From: Oncomelania hupensis | Taxonomy: Eukaryota > Mollusca > Gastropoda > Littorinimorpha > Pomatiopsidae | Assembly: GCA_036898135.1 (NCBI GenBank) | Contig: CM072511.1 | Coordinates: forward strand, 158,485,652-158,549,651 | Reading direction: 5' to 3' | Length of the DNA stretch: 64,000 nucleotides | Shown here: piece by piece, positions 33,701 through 42,499 of the stretch | Position numbering within the stretch: the first letter of the stretch is position 1 | How the letters are laid out: each line of letters opens with the position of its first letter | Made by a program: the position numbers and the translations under genes | The notes under the pieces: generated by a model | Database searches by the model: none | Seen by the model: only the letters and a program-made list of their open reading frames with translations | Told to the model about the DNA's origin: nothing

Positions 33701-33725
33701 CATGCTTCAGCCTTCTGATAAATGA
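5711..33725 (+). CDS. ELP1: Elongator complex protein 1 (spliced; 5' part beyond left edge)
   Basis: ELP1 (IKAP) is the scaffold subunit of Elongator, which modifies wobble uridines of tRNA in the cytoplasm. Exons with GT-AG borders: 5711-5875, then 7354-7463, 8168-8265, 8612-8665, 9779-9881, 10389-10578, 11840-11998, 12554-12709, 12931-13016, 13345-13484, 14092-14215, 17976-18073, 19084-19347, 20570-20632, 29313-29617, 29957-30084, 32779-32933, 33223-33304, 33646-33725. The last 18 join in phase into 797 codons plus a TGA stop at 33723. Recognisable ELP1 stretches are [66 protein letters not shown] and the C-terminal PPK-W-L region. The visible part covers the end of the second WD40 propeller and the TPR-like C-terminal half. 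About 80-100 residues expected between 5875 and 7354 were not found. Two LTR elements lie antisense in or beside its introns. Confidence 0.93.
6037..6087 (+). CDS. ELP1: Possible additional small ELP1 exon
   Basis: A 51-nt stretch preceded by ttgcag and followed by the consensus donor gtgagt. It continues the phase left by exon 5711-5875 (two carried bases) and leaves the phase needed by exon 7354-7463. It would add 17 residues. Similarity to the family at this point is weak, so this rests on splice signals and phase only. Confidence 0.3.
6609..6838. repeat. (AAT)n microsatellite
   Basis: Long imperfect AAT tract inside the ELP1 intron where coding sequence seems to be missing. Such tracts commonly mis-assemble. 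Shorter AAT tracts lie at 18119-18150 and 19416-19470. Confidence 0.95.
6931..7216 (-). mobile_element. 5'-truncated RTE-like LINE 3' fragment
   Basis: Reverse-complement match to the end of the LINE at 55293-56450, including the region coding [22 protein letters not shown] residues and the (atcct)n 3' tail at 6931-6960. Only the last ~250 bp before the tail are present. Confidence 0.85.
7955..7995. repeat. (GA)n/(GT)n microsatellite
   Basis: Compound dinucleotide repeat in an ELP1 intron. Confidence 0.85.
8697..8895 (+). repeat. Dispersed repeat related to the 61/64-bp satellite
   Basis: Shares aactccctattaaaaa plus a following gcttat...aacttttgtaaat segment with the first satellite monomer near 14350, and gacaa/cagc...tggacta with the sequence after the array at 17570-17605. 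It looks like an unexpanded relative of the element from which the satellite grew. Confidence 0.6.
8931..8966 (-). repeat. (AGATA)n tail, probable LINE 3' end
   Basis: Pentanucleotide repeat followed by tcaattttattt. On the - strand this reads aataaaattga then (TATCT)n, like the tail of the LINE fragment at 43360-44015. Confidence 0.6.
8997..9660. mobile_element. piggyBac-like nonautonomous element with TTAA flanks
   Basis: Perfect 14-bp terminal inverted repeats (ctctttccctgcca / tggcagggaaagag) lie directly inside TTAA at 8993-8996 and 9661-9664. TTAA target sites are the hallmark of piggyBac and a few other superfamilies. No transposase frame is visible in the 664 bp. Two copies of the palindrome atcgacgatatatcgtcgat (9585-9604, 9627-9646) sit beside the right terminal repeat. 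Confidence 0.8.
9585..9646. repeat. Paired 20-bp palindromes next to a TIR
   Basis: Two identical perfect palindromes, starts 42 bp apart; the second abuts the terminal inverted repeat. Compare 31492-31552 in another TTAA element. Confidence 0.9.
10620..11500 (+). repeat. Divergent copy of ~0.7-kb retroposon family, with attached repeat
   Basis: Bases about 10720-11290 match the family at 52749-53437 and 61203-61906 (ccccttggggtgccgg, tctcattt, actatcttcttcg, gatcttttatac and tccgctgga landmarks). Bases 11340-11470 match 4935-5056. Located in an ELP1 intron. Confidence 0.7.
11586..11652 (+). repeat. Degenerate tRNA-like SINE head
   Basis: Contains aactcagttggtagag, a good RNA polymerase III box A, and 30 bp on a decayed box B (gggacatgatccc). 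Too degenerate for a functional tRNA. Confidence 0.45.
14833..15440. mobile_element. pogo/Tigger-like MITE, copy A (608 bp)
   Basis: Terminal inverted repeats cagtggaacctccggtat / ataccggaggttccactg flanked by TA, the target duplication of Tc1-mariner/pogo elements. No transposase coding is seen; the small open frames inside are shadows. Confidence 0.9.
16174..16781. mobile_element. pogo/Tigger-like MITE, copy B (608 bp)
   Basis: Nearly identical to copy A (three differences noticed) and in the same satellite context exactly 1341 bp downstream. It was therefore copied by segmental duplication of array plus MITE, not by a second transposition. Confidence 0.9.
18303..18885 (+). repeat. Copy of ~0.7-kb retroposon family
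   Basis: Shares the gtagtgctttcaatta, tcttctatcttcttcgc, agtgactggc and gcagtctgctggacc landmarks with copies near 11 kb, 53 kb, 61 kb and 63 kb. Its upstream part (18150-18300) matches 37120-37280. Confidence 0.75.
19555..20395 (+). repeat. 21-bp minisatellite in ELP1 intron
   Basis: About 35-40 imperfect copies of ttttctatctgtgtatagtgg, with recurrent variants (gtgtgtagag, missing half units). Because the period is a multiple of three, all forward frames stay open; these are not genes. Confidence 0.95.
20895..21110 (+). mobile_element. tRNA-derived SINE
   Basis: The head is tRNA-like: box A tggctcggtgg (20905-20915), box B ggttcgaaccc (20948-20958), and a paired outer stem CCCACCAC (20895-20902) with GTGGTGGG (20960-20967). 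An unrelated ~140-bp body follows. The 3' part is cut by the TIR element starting at 21111. Confidence 0.7.
21901..22537 (-). repeat. 3' LTR of copy 2
   Basis: 637 bp, tgttac...gtaaca, indistinguishable by eye from the LTR at 26830-27466. Confidence 0.96.
22793..26278 (-). CDS. Gag-protease-integrase polyprotein with reverse transcriptase deleted (copy 2)
   Basis: A 1161-residue open frame with the same domain order as the frame at 221-3727: E/R coiled coil, gag domain, CCHC knuckle ([14 protein letters not shown]), DSG protease, HHCC and D,D35E integrase. The shift from sequence upstream of RT to sequence downstream of the YxDD motif falls at the same place ([15 protein letters not shown]). 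The coiled coil differs most between copies: extra or missing EERREE-type units. The frame has no stop or frameshift, so gag, protease and integrase may be expressed, with RT needed from elsewhere. The start chosen is the first ATG after the leader, conserved in both copies (MADFWQKG). Confidence 0.93.
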   Translation of the reverse strand: MADFWQKGMQLNLKGKQLTEYVKSQERIQEREEQRQREEREDERRREERELEEQRRREEREERRQEREMEERRLEAEHQYQLELARIQNNQHAPQVTNDHTAPKLPAFVDGKDQIDSYLARFERFAESSNWQPRDWAIRLSALLTGQALEVYTRLSNDDAKNYDVLKEALLQCYNFTEKGYRKRFRECRPKSDETPKQFVERLSSYLHKWVELSGETKSYDSLHDLIVKEQFLNACHKDLATHLEEQKLQTLKDVTEAAERYLIAHGKTLGPPSATKHFQKTGNHVNQIQGSQTSQRQTDSTPPPREGHSRGCFTCNATDHRAANCPQNKSSGQRSSTDNSAAGNRQRRFSNQRQTSRSDHQVCGGSVILPSETKRTATPADVQECMTDGQLLLANGKSIPVVASAAVTVQNMPVSKGRVGNHEVTVLRDSGCSGVIVREDLIAKEQFTGDSKWTLMADSKCVRAPVAKIHVNTPFYIGEVEAVCLKKPLYDLMIGNIDGARRPDDPDPEWSPASIQRVEVVEEDPLPFPDGDLTELLRDNVVTPAQPCRPEIVGAVTTRAQAKRDKTSTPLKVADNSKAAIVDRDKLIQLQGADSTLNKYRNRQDHVTKGSGTVYFEVKAKILYRIFQHPRVNGGKPLRQVLVPLPLRRQVMEVAHDSIMGGHLGIKKTSDRIQAVFYWPGLHADVSRFCRSCDICQKTIPRGRVPKVPMQRMPLIDRPFKRVALDLIGEIRPPSEEGHRWVLTLVDYATRYPEAVPLKKIDTETVAEALVDMFSRLGVPEEILTDLGTQFVSDCMKEVNRLLSIRHLTTTPYHPMCNGLVEKFNATLKSTLKKLCSEQPRQWHRYINALLFAYREVPQESTGFSPFELLYGRTIRGPMHILKELWTKEVDTPEVKNSYQYVFELREKLEQTLEIARENLKKSQDCGKHYYDRRAVNRKFKPGNKVLVLLPTDHNKLLMQWKGPYEVETVVGINDYKVKVGQHSKIYHANLLKLYVERPPETVHAATAAVTDDSFDNEELLELGDFHSKEGIDDVKLGPSLTEGQTLELEDLMGEFPPNFNDVPGSTTLVEHEVHTQTWKEHLQTLREQFHRPAEANPTVRPSECILGADNVDCVGHPTEEKDNGGCTDSRKARVIVVFDPGPMTTATDEGVDSLRAKEH
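26830..27466 (-). repeat. 5' LTR of copy 2
   Basis: 637 bp; contains an AATAAA on the - strand (from tttatt near 26919) and is followed at its right by acctg. Confidence 0.96.
27893..27966. repeat. Long near-perfect hairpin inside the 885-bp element
   Basis: Arms of about 36 bp: gtagactcaataaagtttag at 27893 is matched by its reverse complement ending at 27966. The loop is two bases, and a 2-base bulge lies near the tip. Confidence 0.92.
28722..29312 (+). other. ELP1 intron, AT-rich, nothing recognised
   Basis: Low-complexity A/T-rich sequence between the outer transposon and exon 29313. No coding similarity was seen. Confidence 0.5.
30143..30859. mobile_element. Possible TTAA-type MITE with one decayed end
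   Basis: The right end (ggttagagggttaa, 30846-30859) reads on the other strand as TTAACCCTCTAACCCCC, a common start of piggyBac-like MITEs. The left end (taacccttttattggcgg at 30145) resembles it weakly and lacks a full TTAA. Confidence 0.3.
31477..31965. mobile_element. piggyBac-like MITE with TTAA flanks (489 bp)
   Basis: TTAA at 31473-31476 and 31966-31969 brackets imperfect inverted ends (cctcttgaaccc / gggttcaaaggg, 10 of 12 paired). The palindromes agaccgatatatcggtct (31492-31509) and agaccgataaatcggtct (31535-31552) lie just inside the left end. The interior has no convincing transposase. Confidence 0.72.
31492..31552. repeat. Paired palindromes next to a TIR
   Basis: Two 18-bp palindromes with starts 43 bp apart; same architecture as 9585-9646 with a shared CGATATATCG core. 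Confidence 0.88.
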
Positions 33726-34430
33726 ACTACTGCAAAGCGAACAAAACTGAATTTTTAGTGTTAAGCAATGATATATTTTATATTTTGTGATAAACGATAA
33801 ATTTCACGATATTCAATGTTACACAATGATAAATTTGTTGATTACCTCCCTTCCTTTGGATCAGCACAGTCTTGGTTTGATAAATTTGTTGATTACCTCC
33901 CTTCCTTTGGATCAGCACAGTCTTGGTTTTTAAATGAGCATTTTTGCTTGCTACTATCTGCGAATGTGATCTTTACGTTACATTAACACAATAATGTTAG
34001 CTTGAACTATTTAGCACCTGTGCTCCACATAATTTTTCACAGCAAGGGATGCAACAACTTTTTGTTACAAGATTTTGCTTCTTTCTATAGACCTCCATTT
34101 TCAATTGAAAAAGTAGTGTGTGGACTGCAAATACATCAGCAGGTTTTTATTGGTACCCATTCAAACTACAGTATCTTAACAAAGAACAACTATGTCTACG
34201 TGCCAACTTCAAGCCTACTTCTTCCCCAGTTGAATCGCATGAAAAAGTGTTGGGACATCTTTCATAGAAAGCCCTGCAACTATTAGAAAGTGTTTTATGC
34301 ATTTTATTTTCAACTGATTTGTGGTCTGGGTTTATTTTTGCAGGGTACAGTTAATGGACTATGTTCGTCTACACAATGTATTGACCGTTTTTTTGTTTAT
34401 GTAATAAATGTTGCCTGTGAGCTAAAACGC
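33726..34430 (+). other. ELP1: ELP1 3' UTR with 51-bp tandem duplication and poly(A) signal
   Basis: After the TGA, a 51-bp unit (gataaatttgttgattacct...) occurs twice in direct tandem at 33828-33878 and 33879-33929. The first convincing poly(A) signal is AATAAA at 34403-34408. The end point is inferred. Confidence 0.6.
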
Positions 34431-34980
34431 TGGTTTTGATTTACAGTGGTATGTGTTTGAGTGAGAACATGTGTATGAGGAAAAGAGTGTTATCATGGAT
34501 ACATGTCATAAAAAAACAATAAAAGCAAATATAAATTACAAAAAAGTATGGTTAGCTAGTACTAGTCTTTCATACTATGGCAACATTAGTCAGTAAATGC
34601 ACACAAGACAGATAGATGTACAGGCCAAGGAAAGATTAAGATTACAGGTTACATGAACACAAAACACCAGCACGAACAAGAACTAAGCAAATAGGAAAAC
34701 TTTAATTGAGAATTAATATCGCAAAAACATTTTAATCAAAATTCATTTATAGACCAAGACAATCTCAAAAAACAAAACTTTGTAATAATGATAAATCAAT
34801 TAATTCATTTCAATAGTTTCCCATGGTCAAATGTCAGAAATGTAATCTTGTTCTCTCTCTCTCATTACACCAGCATTCTTATTATTTTGATATTTGTATT
34901 TAAAAAAGCACATATTGTATCCAATATACATAGAGTCTATAACAAGACAATTTTAGGCTAACATTGAAAATTTCATACAC
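34431..34980. other. Intergenic spacer between convergent ELP1 and KNOP1
   Basis: AT-rich; no gene or element recognised. Confidence 0.5.
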
Positions 34981-34987
34981 ATAAATA

Positions 34988-34993
34988 TTTATT
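34988..34993 (-). promoter_or_regulatory. KNOP1: Candidate poly(A) signal of KNOP1
   Basis: tttatt on +, AATAAA on -, about 30 nt after the stop codon. It would give a very short 3' UTR. Confidence 0.45.
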
Positions 34994-35023
34994 TATAGTT
35001 TAATTTAAATCCACAAACTATTT

Positions 35024-38000
35024 TCAGTCATCAATCTTTTTGGATGCAATCTTGTTGACGTTGATGTGGAACTTCTTGCCTTCTGCAGGGTCAGGGGCGA
35101 ACCCAAGTCCCACCCCACGCTGACCTCTGAACTCCAACTCAAAATCCGACTCCAGCCTCTTGTTCATCTCCTGTGCAGCTTGGTGGGACATGGCGGTCTG
35201 TCCTCCAAACGATTCCTTGCTTGCCACCAGGGAGCCAAACAGACCCTTCTTTCTCTCGGTCGATGATCCAGACAACCCGTTCCTCTCCCCCGATGACCCA
35301 AAAGGACTTTTCTTCTGTGCTGGTGTTCTGTTCTGTCCCTTCTCCATTAATGGAGGGTTGGAGTCGCCACTTTTCCTGAATCCTCCCAAAAGGCGGAGAA
35401 ATTTGTTTTGCCGTTCTTCACTTTCAAACATGTCGGTGTTCCACTGACCGGTCTTAGCAGGCGGTGGAGTGGTGGGAGCAGCAGCTGTCTGGGCGTTGTT
35501 GTTGCTTTCCATCTCGTTTTCTGTTGCTGCATCAGCTGACTTCATGTTTCCTGTTGCTGCATCAGCTGACTTCATGTTTCCTGTTGCTGAATCAGCTGAT
35601 TTGATGTTTCCTGTTGTTGCATCAGCTGAATTCATGTTTGCTCCTGTTGTTGCATCAGCTGAATTCATGTTTCCTGAATCCACAGCCCTTTCCTTCTCTT
35701 TCTTCTTCTTCTTCTTTTCTTTCTTAGCATCTTGTGAATTTTCTTCTGCAGCTGCATTCTCCATCTCATCTTCAGCTTTTTTCTTCTTGTCTTTCTTTCT
35801 CTTTTCTTTCTTTTCTTTTCGTGAACTTTCTTTTTCCACTGATTCAGATCCGTTTGTTGTCGTAATTTGACATTCTGCTGCTTTTCCCTTTGCTTTCTTC
35901 TTGTCTTTCGTCCTTTTCTTCTTTTCCACAACTTTCTCATCATCAACGATTTCCTTACATTTATTAGGAACAGAATTTAAAATGTCAACTCTTTCTTCTT
36001 TCCTCTTTTTCTTGTTGCTATTATTTAACTTTCTTTCTGAGGTTTCGCCTTCGTCCTTAACTAAACTAACATCGCTTTTTTCCTCTTTGCCTCTCTTCTC
36101 TTTCTTCTTTTTCTTGCATTTCTTCAATTCGTCACCTAATGACAGTTTTATACCATCCACATCTGACATGTTCTCATTGTCTTCTTGGGAAATGTCAACT
36201 ACATGATCGCTTCCTTTCTCTTTCTTCTTCTTTTTCTTCGATTCTCTTTCGTCTGAAGCATTTGCATCATCAGCAACCTTTAGCTCTTGTTCAGTCTGTC
36301 CATCTTTAGCCTTCTCTCCTTTCCTCTTTGACTTCTTCTTCCTTGAGCCATCATTGCTATCAGCATCGCCGTTCAGGGCAGCATCTTTACCTTCCAGCCG
36401 CCGCTTCTTCGGTGAGGGTGACTCCTCCTCCACAGTTACCACATCCTCCGCTAGTACAATCTTCCGTCTTTTTTTGTCAGATTTTTTGCTGGTCTGCACA
36501 TCCGAGTCGGTGAAAGAAACACCATTCATATGTAAACCATTCGCTACTTCATTCTTTGGTTTCTTCAACGATTTTTTTGCATTTTCAGGGACGGGTGCCA
36601 CATCAACTGCTTTATTCTTTTTCTTCTTTGCTGGTTGATCTTCCACTTTGGGTGAATCATCATTGATGTTTTTGGATTTTTTGTGCTTCTTCTTTTTGAC
36701 TTCTTTAGTGTCGTCTGTTTCCGGTTCAAGGGCCTCATTTCTATCAGGCTCTGTAACAAAACAAAAAACATACCTAAATAAATAAAATACGTAAATAATA
36801 CATACGAGATTTTTTATATTCGGACAAAGAATAATATATTATACAGGGTGAGCCAATAAAATGTTACCACTTTTTAATCATAAATAAGATTTTTTTAATG
36901 AGAACGTTATCGAAAATTTTATTCACAGAAATGTCCAAATTATAATTTGATAACAAACCTAATAAATTTTTTCACTGCATTTCCTCAAACAATTCTTTCC
37001 TCAAACAACTCTTTCATGGCGCAAAGACAACTCATGGCCTGCCCACTCCCTCGATCTTTTCCCCTCTGACTACTTCCTATGAGGGTACATGAAGGACAGT
37101 GTGTACTACTACTAATAATAATACAGGATGCTATATACGCGCCTTTCCCCAAATCAATCAGGCTCAAAGCGCGGCGATCTATACCAACATACACGCTCAC
37201 CTGTCTCATCCACCCTCACACACACCAAAAACACATCAATCACTCAAACAGTTGGTGTAAAGGCAGGGAGATCGCTATTGGAAGACGGAAAGAAACTCGA
37301 ATTTTTATTTTTCAAATTTGCATATTGACTGCGTCCTGTACCATTATTGAAGCTACAACAACCCACAGACCATTGAAGCCCTAAAGACCAACATCCGTCA
37401 TAAAATTCGGAGAATCCCACTTGAGATGTGTAGCAATATCATCACAAACTTCAATGTGCGTGTTGCAACTGTAATCCATAGAAGAGGAGCGTGGATTGAG
37501 CATACATTAAAATTTTATCTCTAAATTTATTATTAATAAGCATACTTACCATGACTCACTAGTGCAATGTTTATGGCGTTGCTAGGGCGAGTGCCTTTCT
37601 AACGGAAGTAAATAAAATACAACAGTCATAGAGTTGCTTCCCCTGTCCCACACTCCCCGTGCCTTTCGTGCCATATCATGCGTCAAAGCGCTCACAGCAA
37701 AGGACAGTATAAATCATTCCTTATTTTGGAACTGCGGGGAGGTGGGAGGGACATAAAAGTGAGTCATGGTAAGTATGCTTATTAATAATAAATTTAGAGA
37801 TAAAATTTTAATATTAATGTCACATACTAACCATGACTCACTAGTGCAGATTAGCACGAAAAGGACGGAGGGAAGCAACTTACCTTAATCAGGCTGAGGA
37901 AGTGGACAAGGACTGCTGGGATGCGACCACAGAACGGACCCCAAAGGAGCCATCCTCTCTGGTACAGCGAGTGTCTCGCAAATAGAAGCTAATGAAAACA

Positions 38001-41000
38001 TCCGAAGAGCGCCAGTAAGCCGCTTCCAACACGGATTCCATCCGGATAGAATGTTGAACGGCCAGGGAGGATGCCCATGCCCTGATCTCATGCGCTCGAG
38101 CCGAAGAGAGGGGAATAACAGAGCTGAAGTCCCTATCATTGCTCTCCGACAAGTGAACTTAAGCCCGACGAATTACTGTCGCTATCCACCGGGCGAGAGT
38201 AGGTTTTGCGATATCTTTAGAAAACCCGGGGTTGCAGGAGAGAAACAACCTCCTCTTCCCCGCCGAACGGAAAGGCTTAGAACGCTTCAAATATGCACGC
38301 AAAACCCTAACCGGGCAGTTAACCAGATCCGGATCCCCTGGACGCAGGAGATGAGAGAGGGGGCGTATAAACACCACCGGGGAAGGATCGCCCGGAACTT
38401 GATTCTTGGCCAGAAACTCTGGCAAGAAACGAAGGGACACCGAACCATCATGCTCAAAAGCGACGTCAGCCGGAAGGCCAGAGAAAGCATGAACCTCGCT
38501 ACAGCGTCTCCCAGACGCGAGAGCGACCAAAAAAACAGTTTTAAAAGTCAAATCCGAAAAGGAGGCAAAACGTAAAGGCTCGAAAGGAGATTCCTTAAGA
38601 AAACTCAAGACGAGAAAAAGATCCCAAGCCGGAACCCGGCGGGGCAACCGCGCCTGTCTTAGAGCCACTCCTCTAATAACATCAGCGACGACACGGGAAG
38701 AACCACGAGGAGTCCAACCTAGTTGAGCAAGAGTGGTCCGAATGGCAGCACGACGTACCCGAAGAGAGGAAGCCGAAAGCGCCACACTGGAGGCCAAAAA
38801 CGCCAAGTGATTGGCTATCTGGATTTCAGAGGGAGAACAAGGGTCCACCCTAGCCCCGGAGCACCACTCAACCCAACGCCTCCAATGAGAGGAATAAACT
38901 CCCCGCGTGGAAGGCCGGTGCGCCTCCTCCAGGAGAGAAAGAACCTCAACAGAAGCCCCGGAACCCCTAAGAGACCTCCGGACAACAGCCAGACGAGACG
39001 AAAGAGAACGCCGGAGATGCCCTGTGGGAACACGGGCTGAAGCAGAAGCAAAACCGGCCCGAGAACGAGAAGAATGCGGCACCCTAGGGGAAGACGAAGA
39101 AGAACTGGGAATAAGACCCGATTTGGCCAAAGGGGAACCACAAGAAAGAGAAACGGGCATCCTGTTCCGAACCTCCTGAGGACCTGAGGAAGGGGTGGGG
39201 ACGGAGGGGGAGGGGAAGCCACCAACCTCCTCCAGAAGAACAGGAAACACACCGCCCAGGGTAGACTGACCAGGACTGGCGACACAAACTGGGACAGCCG
39301 GGAGGAGTAACGAATGGAGAAAAGACGAGAAAGAAGAGTGAACCACACTGCCTGAACTGGTTGAGGAGCCGAGGGGAACAGAAAAAGACCCCGAGGCTGG
39401 AAGAGCAGAAAACGACTGAGGAGCCGAAAAAAGAAAGCCCTGAGCAGGAGACTGAAAAGGCAGTACCGCAGGAACTGAGACAAAAGAACGGGAACGAAAC
39501 CAACGAGAGCCACGAAAACGCGCCCGAGGGCCGACCCCGCGAAAATGCAAGGGCTGCGAGACAGCTCGCAGAGACGAACGCGGAACCGGAAACCGAGAAG
39601 GAGCAGAGGGGGCCGAAACACACCCCCTTGAAGCTGGAACCCCGACCGAGACACCTCTTACACCCAGCTGAGTGCGGAGGGAAGAGCCGGCCAAGCAAGA
39701 AACTGGCGAGCCCTGCCACCCGCACACGGGAATAGAACAGCTGGGGGGTGGACAGTCGGGGACAACTATTGGGGGAAACCCCCACTCGGCTGAGGCCTGC
39801 GGCCTACTCTACCCCTGCCACGGGAAGAGGAAGCGCTACCCCGCCGACCCTGAGAAGAGGGAACAGGGTCCGAGCGACCCCGACCGAACTCCAAAGAGGG
39901 ACGGAAAGAACGAGAACCGCGACCATCCTTAGGAAAGGAAGAAGGGGCCTTCTGAGCAGACTGAGCCCAGAGGGAGAAAACGTCAGATTTGGCCCGCTCC
40001 GACTCCTCACAAACAGCCGCGCGAACGTAAGCACCAAAAAGAGAGTCGGGCACCAAAGGTCCCACCCGAAGCGAAGAGGATAAGTGCGGAGGCAAATGGG
40101 ACGCCGACCGAAGAAAAGCGTCACGACGAGTAAGAAGCAGGTTAACATAGGCGATAGCCTGCGATTTGCAACCCTGCACGATCGAGGTATTGAGGGCCTG
40201 TAACAAGGACCTCACCGCAAGAACCGACACGTCGTCCCGAAATTCCTGCTCGGAAAACAGAGCAGAGGACAGAACAGCAGTGAGCGCGTCAGCCAAAGAA
40301 GCACACTCCAGGGACCAAATAAGAGACTCCTCTATCTGGGCCATCCCTTTGACGGAGACAGGGGCCGACAAAGGAGGGGAAGGCCTGAAAAGAGCAAGAT
40401 CATCCTGAGAAACCGGGAGCGACGATTTCGGAAGAAACGACCGAGAGAGAAACTTCCGATGGGCACCACCCGCAGAGGGGGAACCCACAAAAGAGCCCAA
40501 CAAGGAAGCTCGAGGAAAGTGAGGCACGTCCTCAATCGAAGAGGAAGAGGCCTCGCCCTCTCGAAGGCCTCTAGCCTTGGACAAGGCCCAATCCACAAAA
40601 AATTTAATGCTAGGAGATTCCTTAAAGGCCAGTGAAGTCTCAGAAGACTCGGCGGAAGCGAGAGCCTCGCCCAAAAAGGACTGGAGGAGAGGCTGGCCTG
40701 AAACTGACACCTCCTCCACCACCTGCGGACAAAAAGCCGCTGCTAGCTGCAGGGCCTCTTTAAAAACCGCATCAGGAGACAAGGACTGGCGGTCAGAACC
40801 TTCCAAGTCCACAGGATCCGACGAAGAACCAGACAAACCAGGGTCATCCTGACAAGGATCACAAACATCAGGAGGAAGCATCACTATATCATCAGGGGCT
40901 AACAGCAACCCAGAATCAGTGAAACTGGAAACTGGAGTAGGGGCCACCAAGTGTGCCCCGCCCAAACCAGAAGGTTGCATACTGAAGGGCACCGAGAAAC

Positions 41001-42424
41001 GAAAGGCGGAATCACCACCAGCATGCGATCCGGAAGAAGGCAACGAAAATATCGTACCACCAGAACCGGAAACCGGCGCCCCCGACCCACTGGCATAGAC
41101 CGAAGGGTGAACAGGGAAAGCTTGACCCAAACCGGGAACTAAAGAGGGCCCCAGGTGAACCGGACCCCCCGAACCGGAAACCAGAGCCCCCACCCCACGA
41201 CCGGTAGCGGAAGTGGTAAACAAAGGGGGATGGAAGGGAGAAGCCAAACCGGAAACGGGAGAAGGTGACGAGTGTACCGTACTCCCCGTACCGGAAACCA
41301 GAGCCCCCGCCCCACGACCGCAAGCGGAAGTGGCGGGCAATGGGGGCTGGAACGGGGTGGTGATGGACAGACCCGGCGAACCGGAAGCCACACCCCTTGT
41401 CGTAGCTGGACGTAACACTGCGAGCAGTGTTTTTAATGTCTCAAGCTCGACATTAGCCAGAATCTCCGACTCGCACTGAATCCCGCAGGAAACAGCTGAG
41501 AAGGCTTCGGCAGGTAGCTTGTCCGGCTTAGCCGGGGCGTCCCTGCCGGAAAAAGTATGTGGTCCTAAACTAGAGCGACCATCTTTGTGTCTCTGGTCGT
41601 TATTCCCGACCAGAAACGGCTCCAAGGTCACTTCTGGCAAGACCAAGGAGCCACCCCTCACCTCTCTACCGCCACTCCCCACCTCACCACCACTACTTCT
41701 ACTAACCTGAAGGGTAGAAGACAAAGAAGTAGGCGCAGGAGTGGACAGGAGCGACGCGCACCGAAGCAATTCGGAAGTATGAATAGCCGGAGAGGGAACA
41801 GCGGAGACCCCGGAAGAAACAGACGAAACCGTGGTCCGAGAGGGTGCCACGCTAACAGCAGAAACACGACCCTTCTTGGAAGTAACAGTTGACGAAGTCG
41901 AGACATGCCGAGAAGGAGTTGAATCTGAAGACCCGCTGCGTTTAGACATAATAACGCAACCTTATCTCCGCCGGCGGTAGAAACAGTAAACGATAGGGCG
42001 AACGCCGAAAGTCAGCCAAAAATGAGAGCTAGAGAAGACACAACTATACCCAACGCGTGCCAAAATAGGAATGGTTTATACTGTCCTTTGCTGTGAGCGC
42101 TTTGACGCATGATATGGCACGAAAGGCACGGGGAGTGTGGGACAGGGGAAGCAACTCTATGACTGTTGTATTTTATTTACTTCCGTTAGAAAGGCACTCG
42201 CCCTAGCAACGCCATAAACATTGCACTAGTGAGTCATGGTTAGTATGTGACATTAATCATCAATTATTAAACTGTGTCCAGAACGAGTGAAAAAGTGGAA
42301 AACCTTTGGTATCAAATGATAATGTGGTGCTTCCGTGAAATTTCTGTGAAGAAAATTTTTGAAAACGTTTTCTTTGTAAATACTTATGCACAATTACAAA
42401 GTTGTAAAATTTTATTGGCCCACC

Positions 42425-42499
<75 letters not shown>

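Larger units (their letters stand above)
37506..42257 (-). mobile_element. DIRS-like tyrosine-recombinase retroelement lacking RT/RNase H (4752 bp)
   Basis: Inverted terminal repeats of ~185 bp (about 37541-37729 versus 42062-42245). Near the left end, 37759-37812 is the reverse complement of the extreme left end (37506-37560), and 37813-37848 is the reverse complement of the extreme right end (42222-42257). That is the internal complementary region which in DIRS elements joins copies of both ends, and it fixes the exact termini. No target duplication is evident, as expected for tyrosine-recombinase integration. It encodes a gag-like frame and a tyrosine recombinase, nothing resembling RT or RNase H. 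Confidence 0.85.
36844..42427 (+). mobile_element. Degenerate mariner-like transposon containing a DIRS-like element
   Basis: Terminal inverted repeats of about 28 bp (cagggtgagccaataaaat / attttattggcccaccctg) with TA on both sides. The interior encodes a decayed mariner transposase on +: SWPAHSLDLFPSDYFL near 37035, then QTIEALKTNIRHKIRRIPLE from about 37369, with stops. It is interrupted by a SINE-like segment (about 37105-37330) and by the DIRS-like element (37506-42257). Confidence 0.75.

Noticed and set aside
36646..36646. KNOP1 start codon at this position
   Set aside because: The codon is GTG and the frame extends upstream to a splice acceptor at 36751-36752; an ATG exon in matching phase lies at 44100.
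38815..39785. Hydrophobic alternative frames over the recombinase ORF (279 and 233 residues)
   Set aside because: Shadow frames of GC-rich S/P-coding sequence; no RT or RNase H motif could be found in them.
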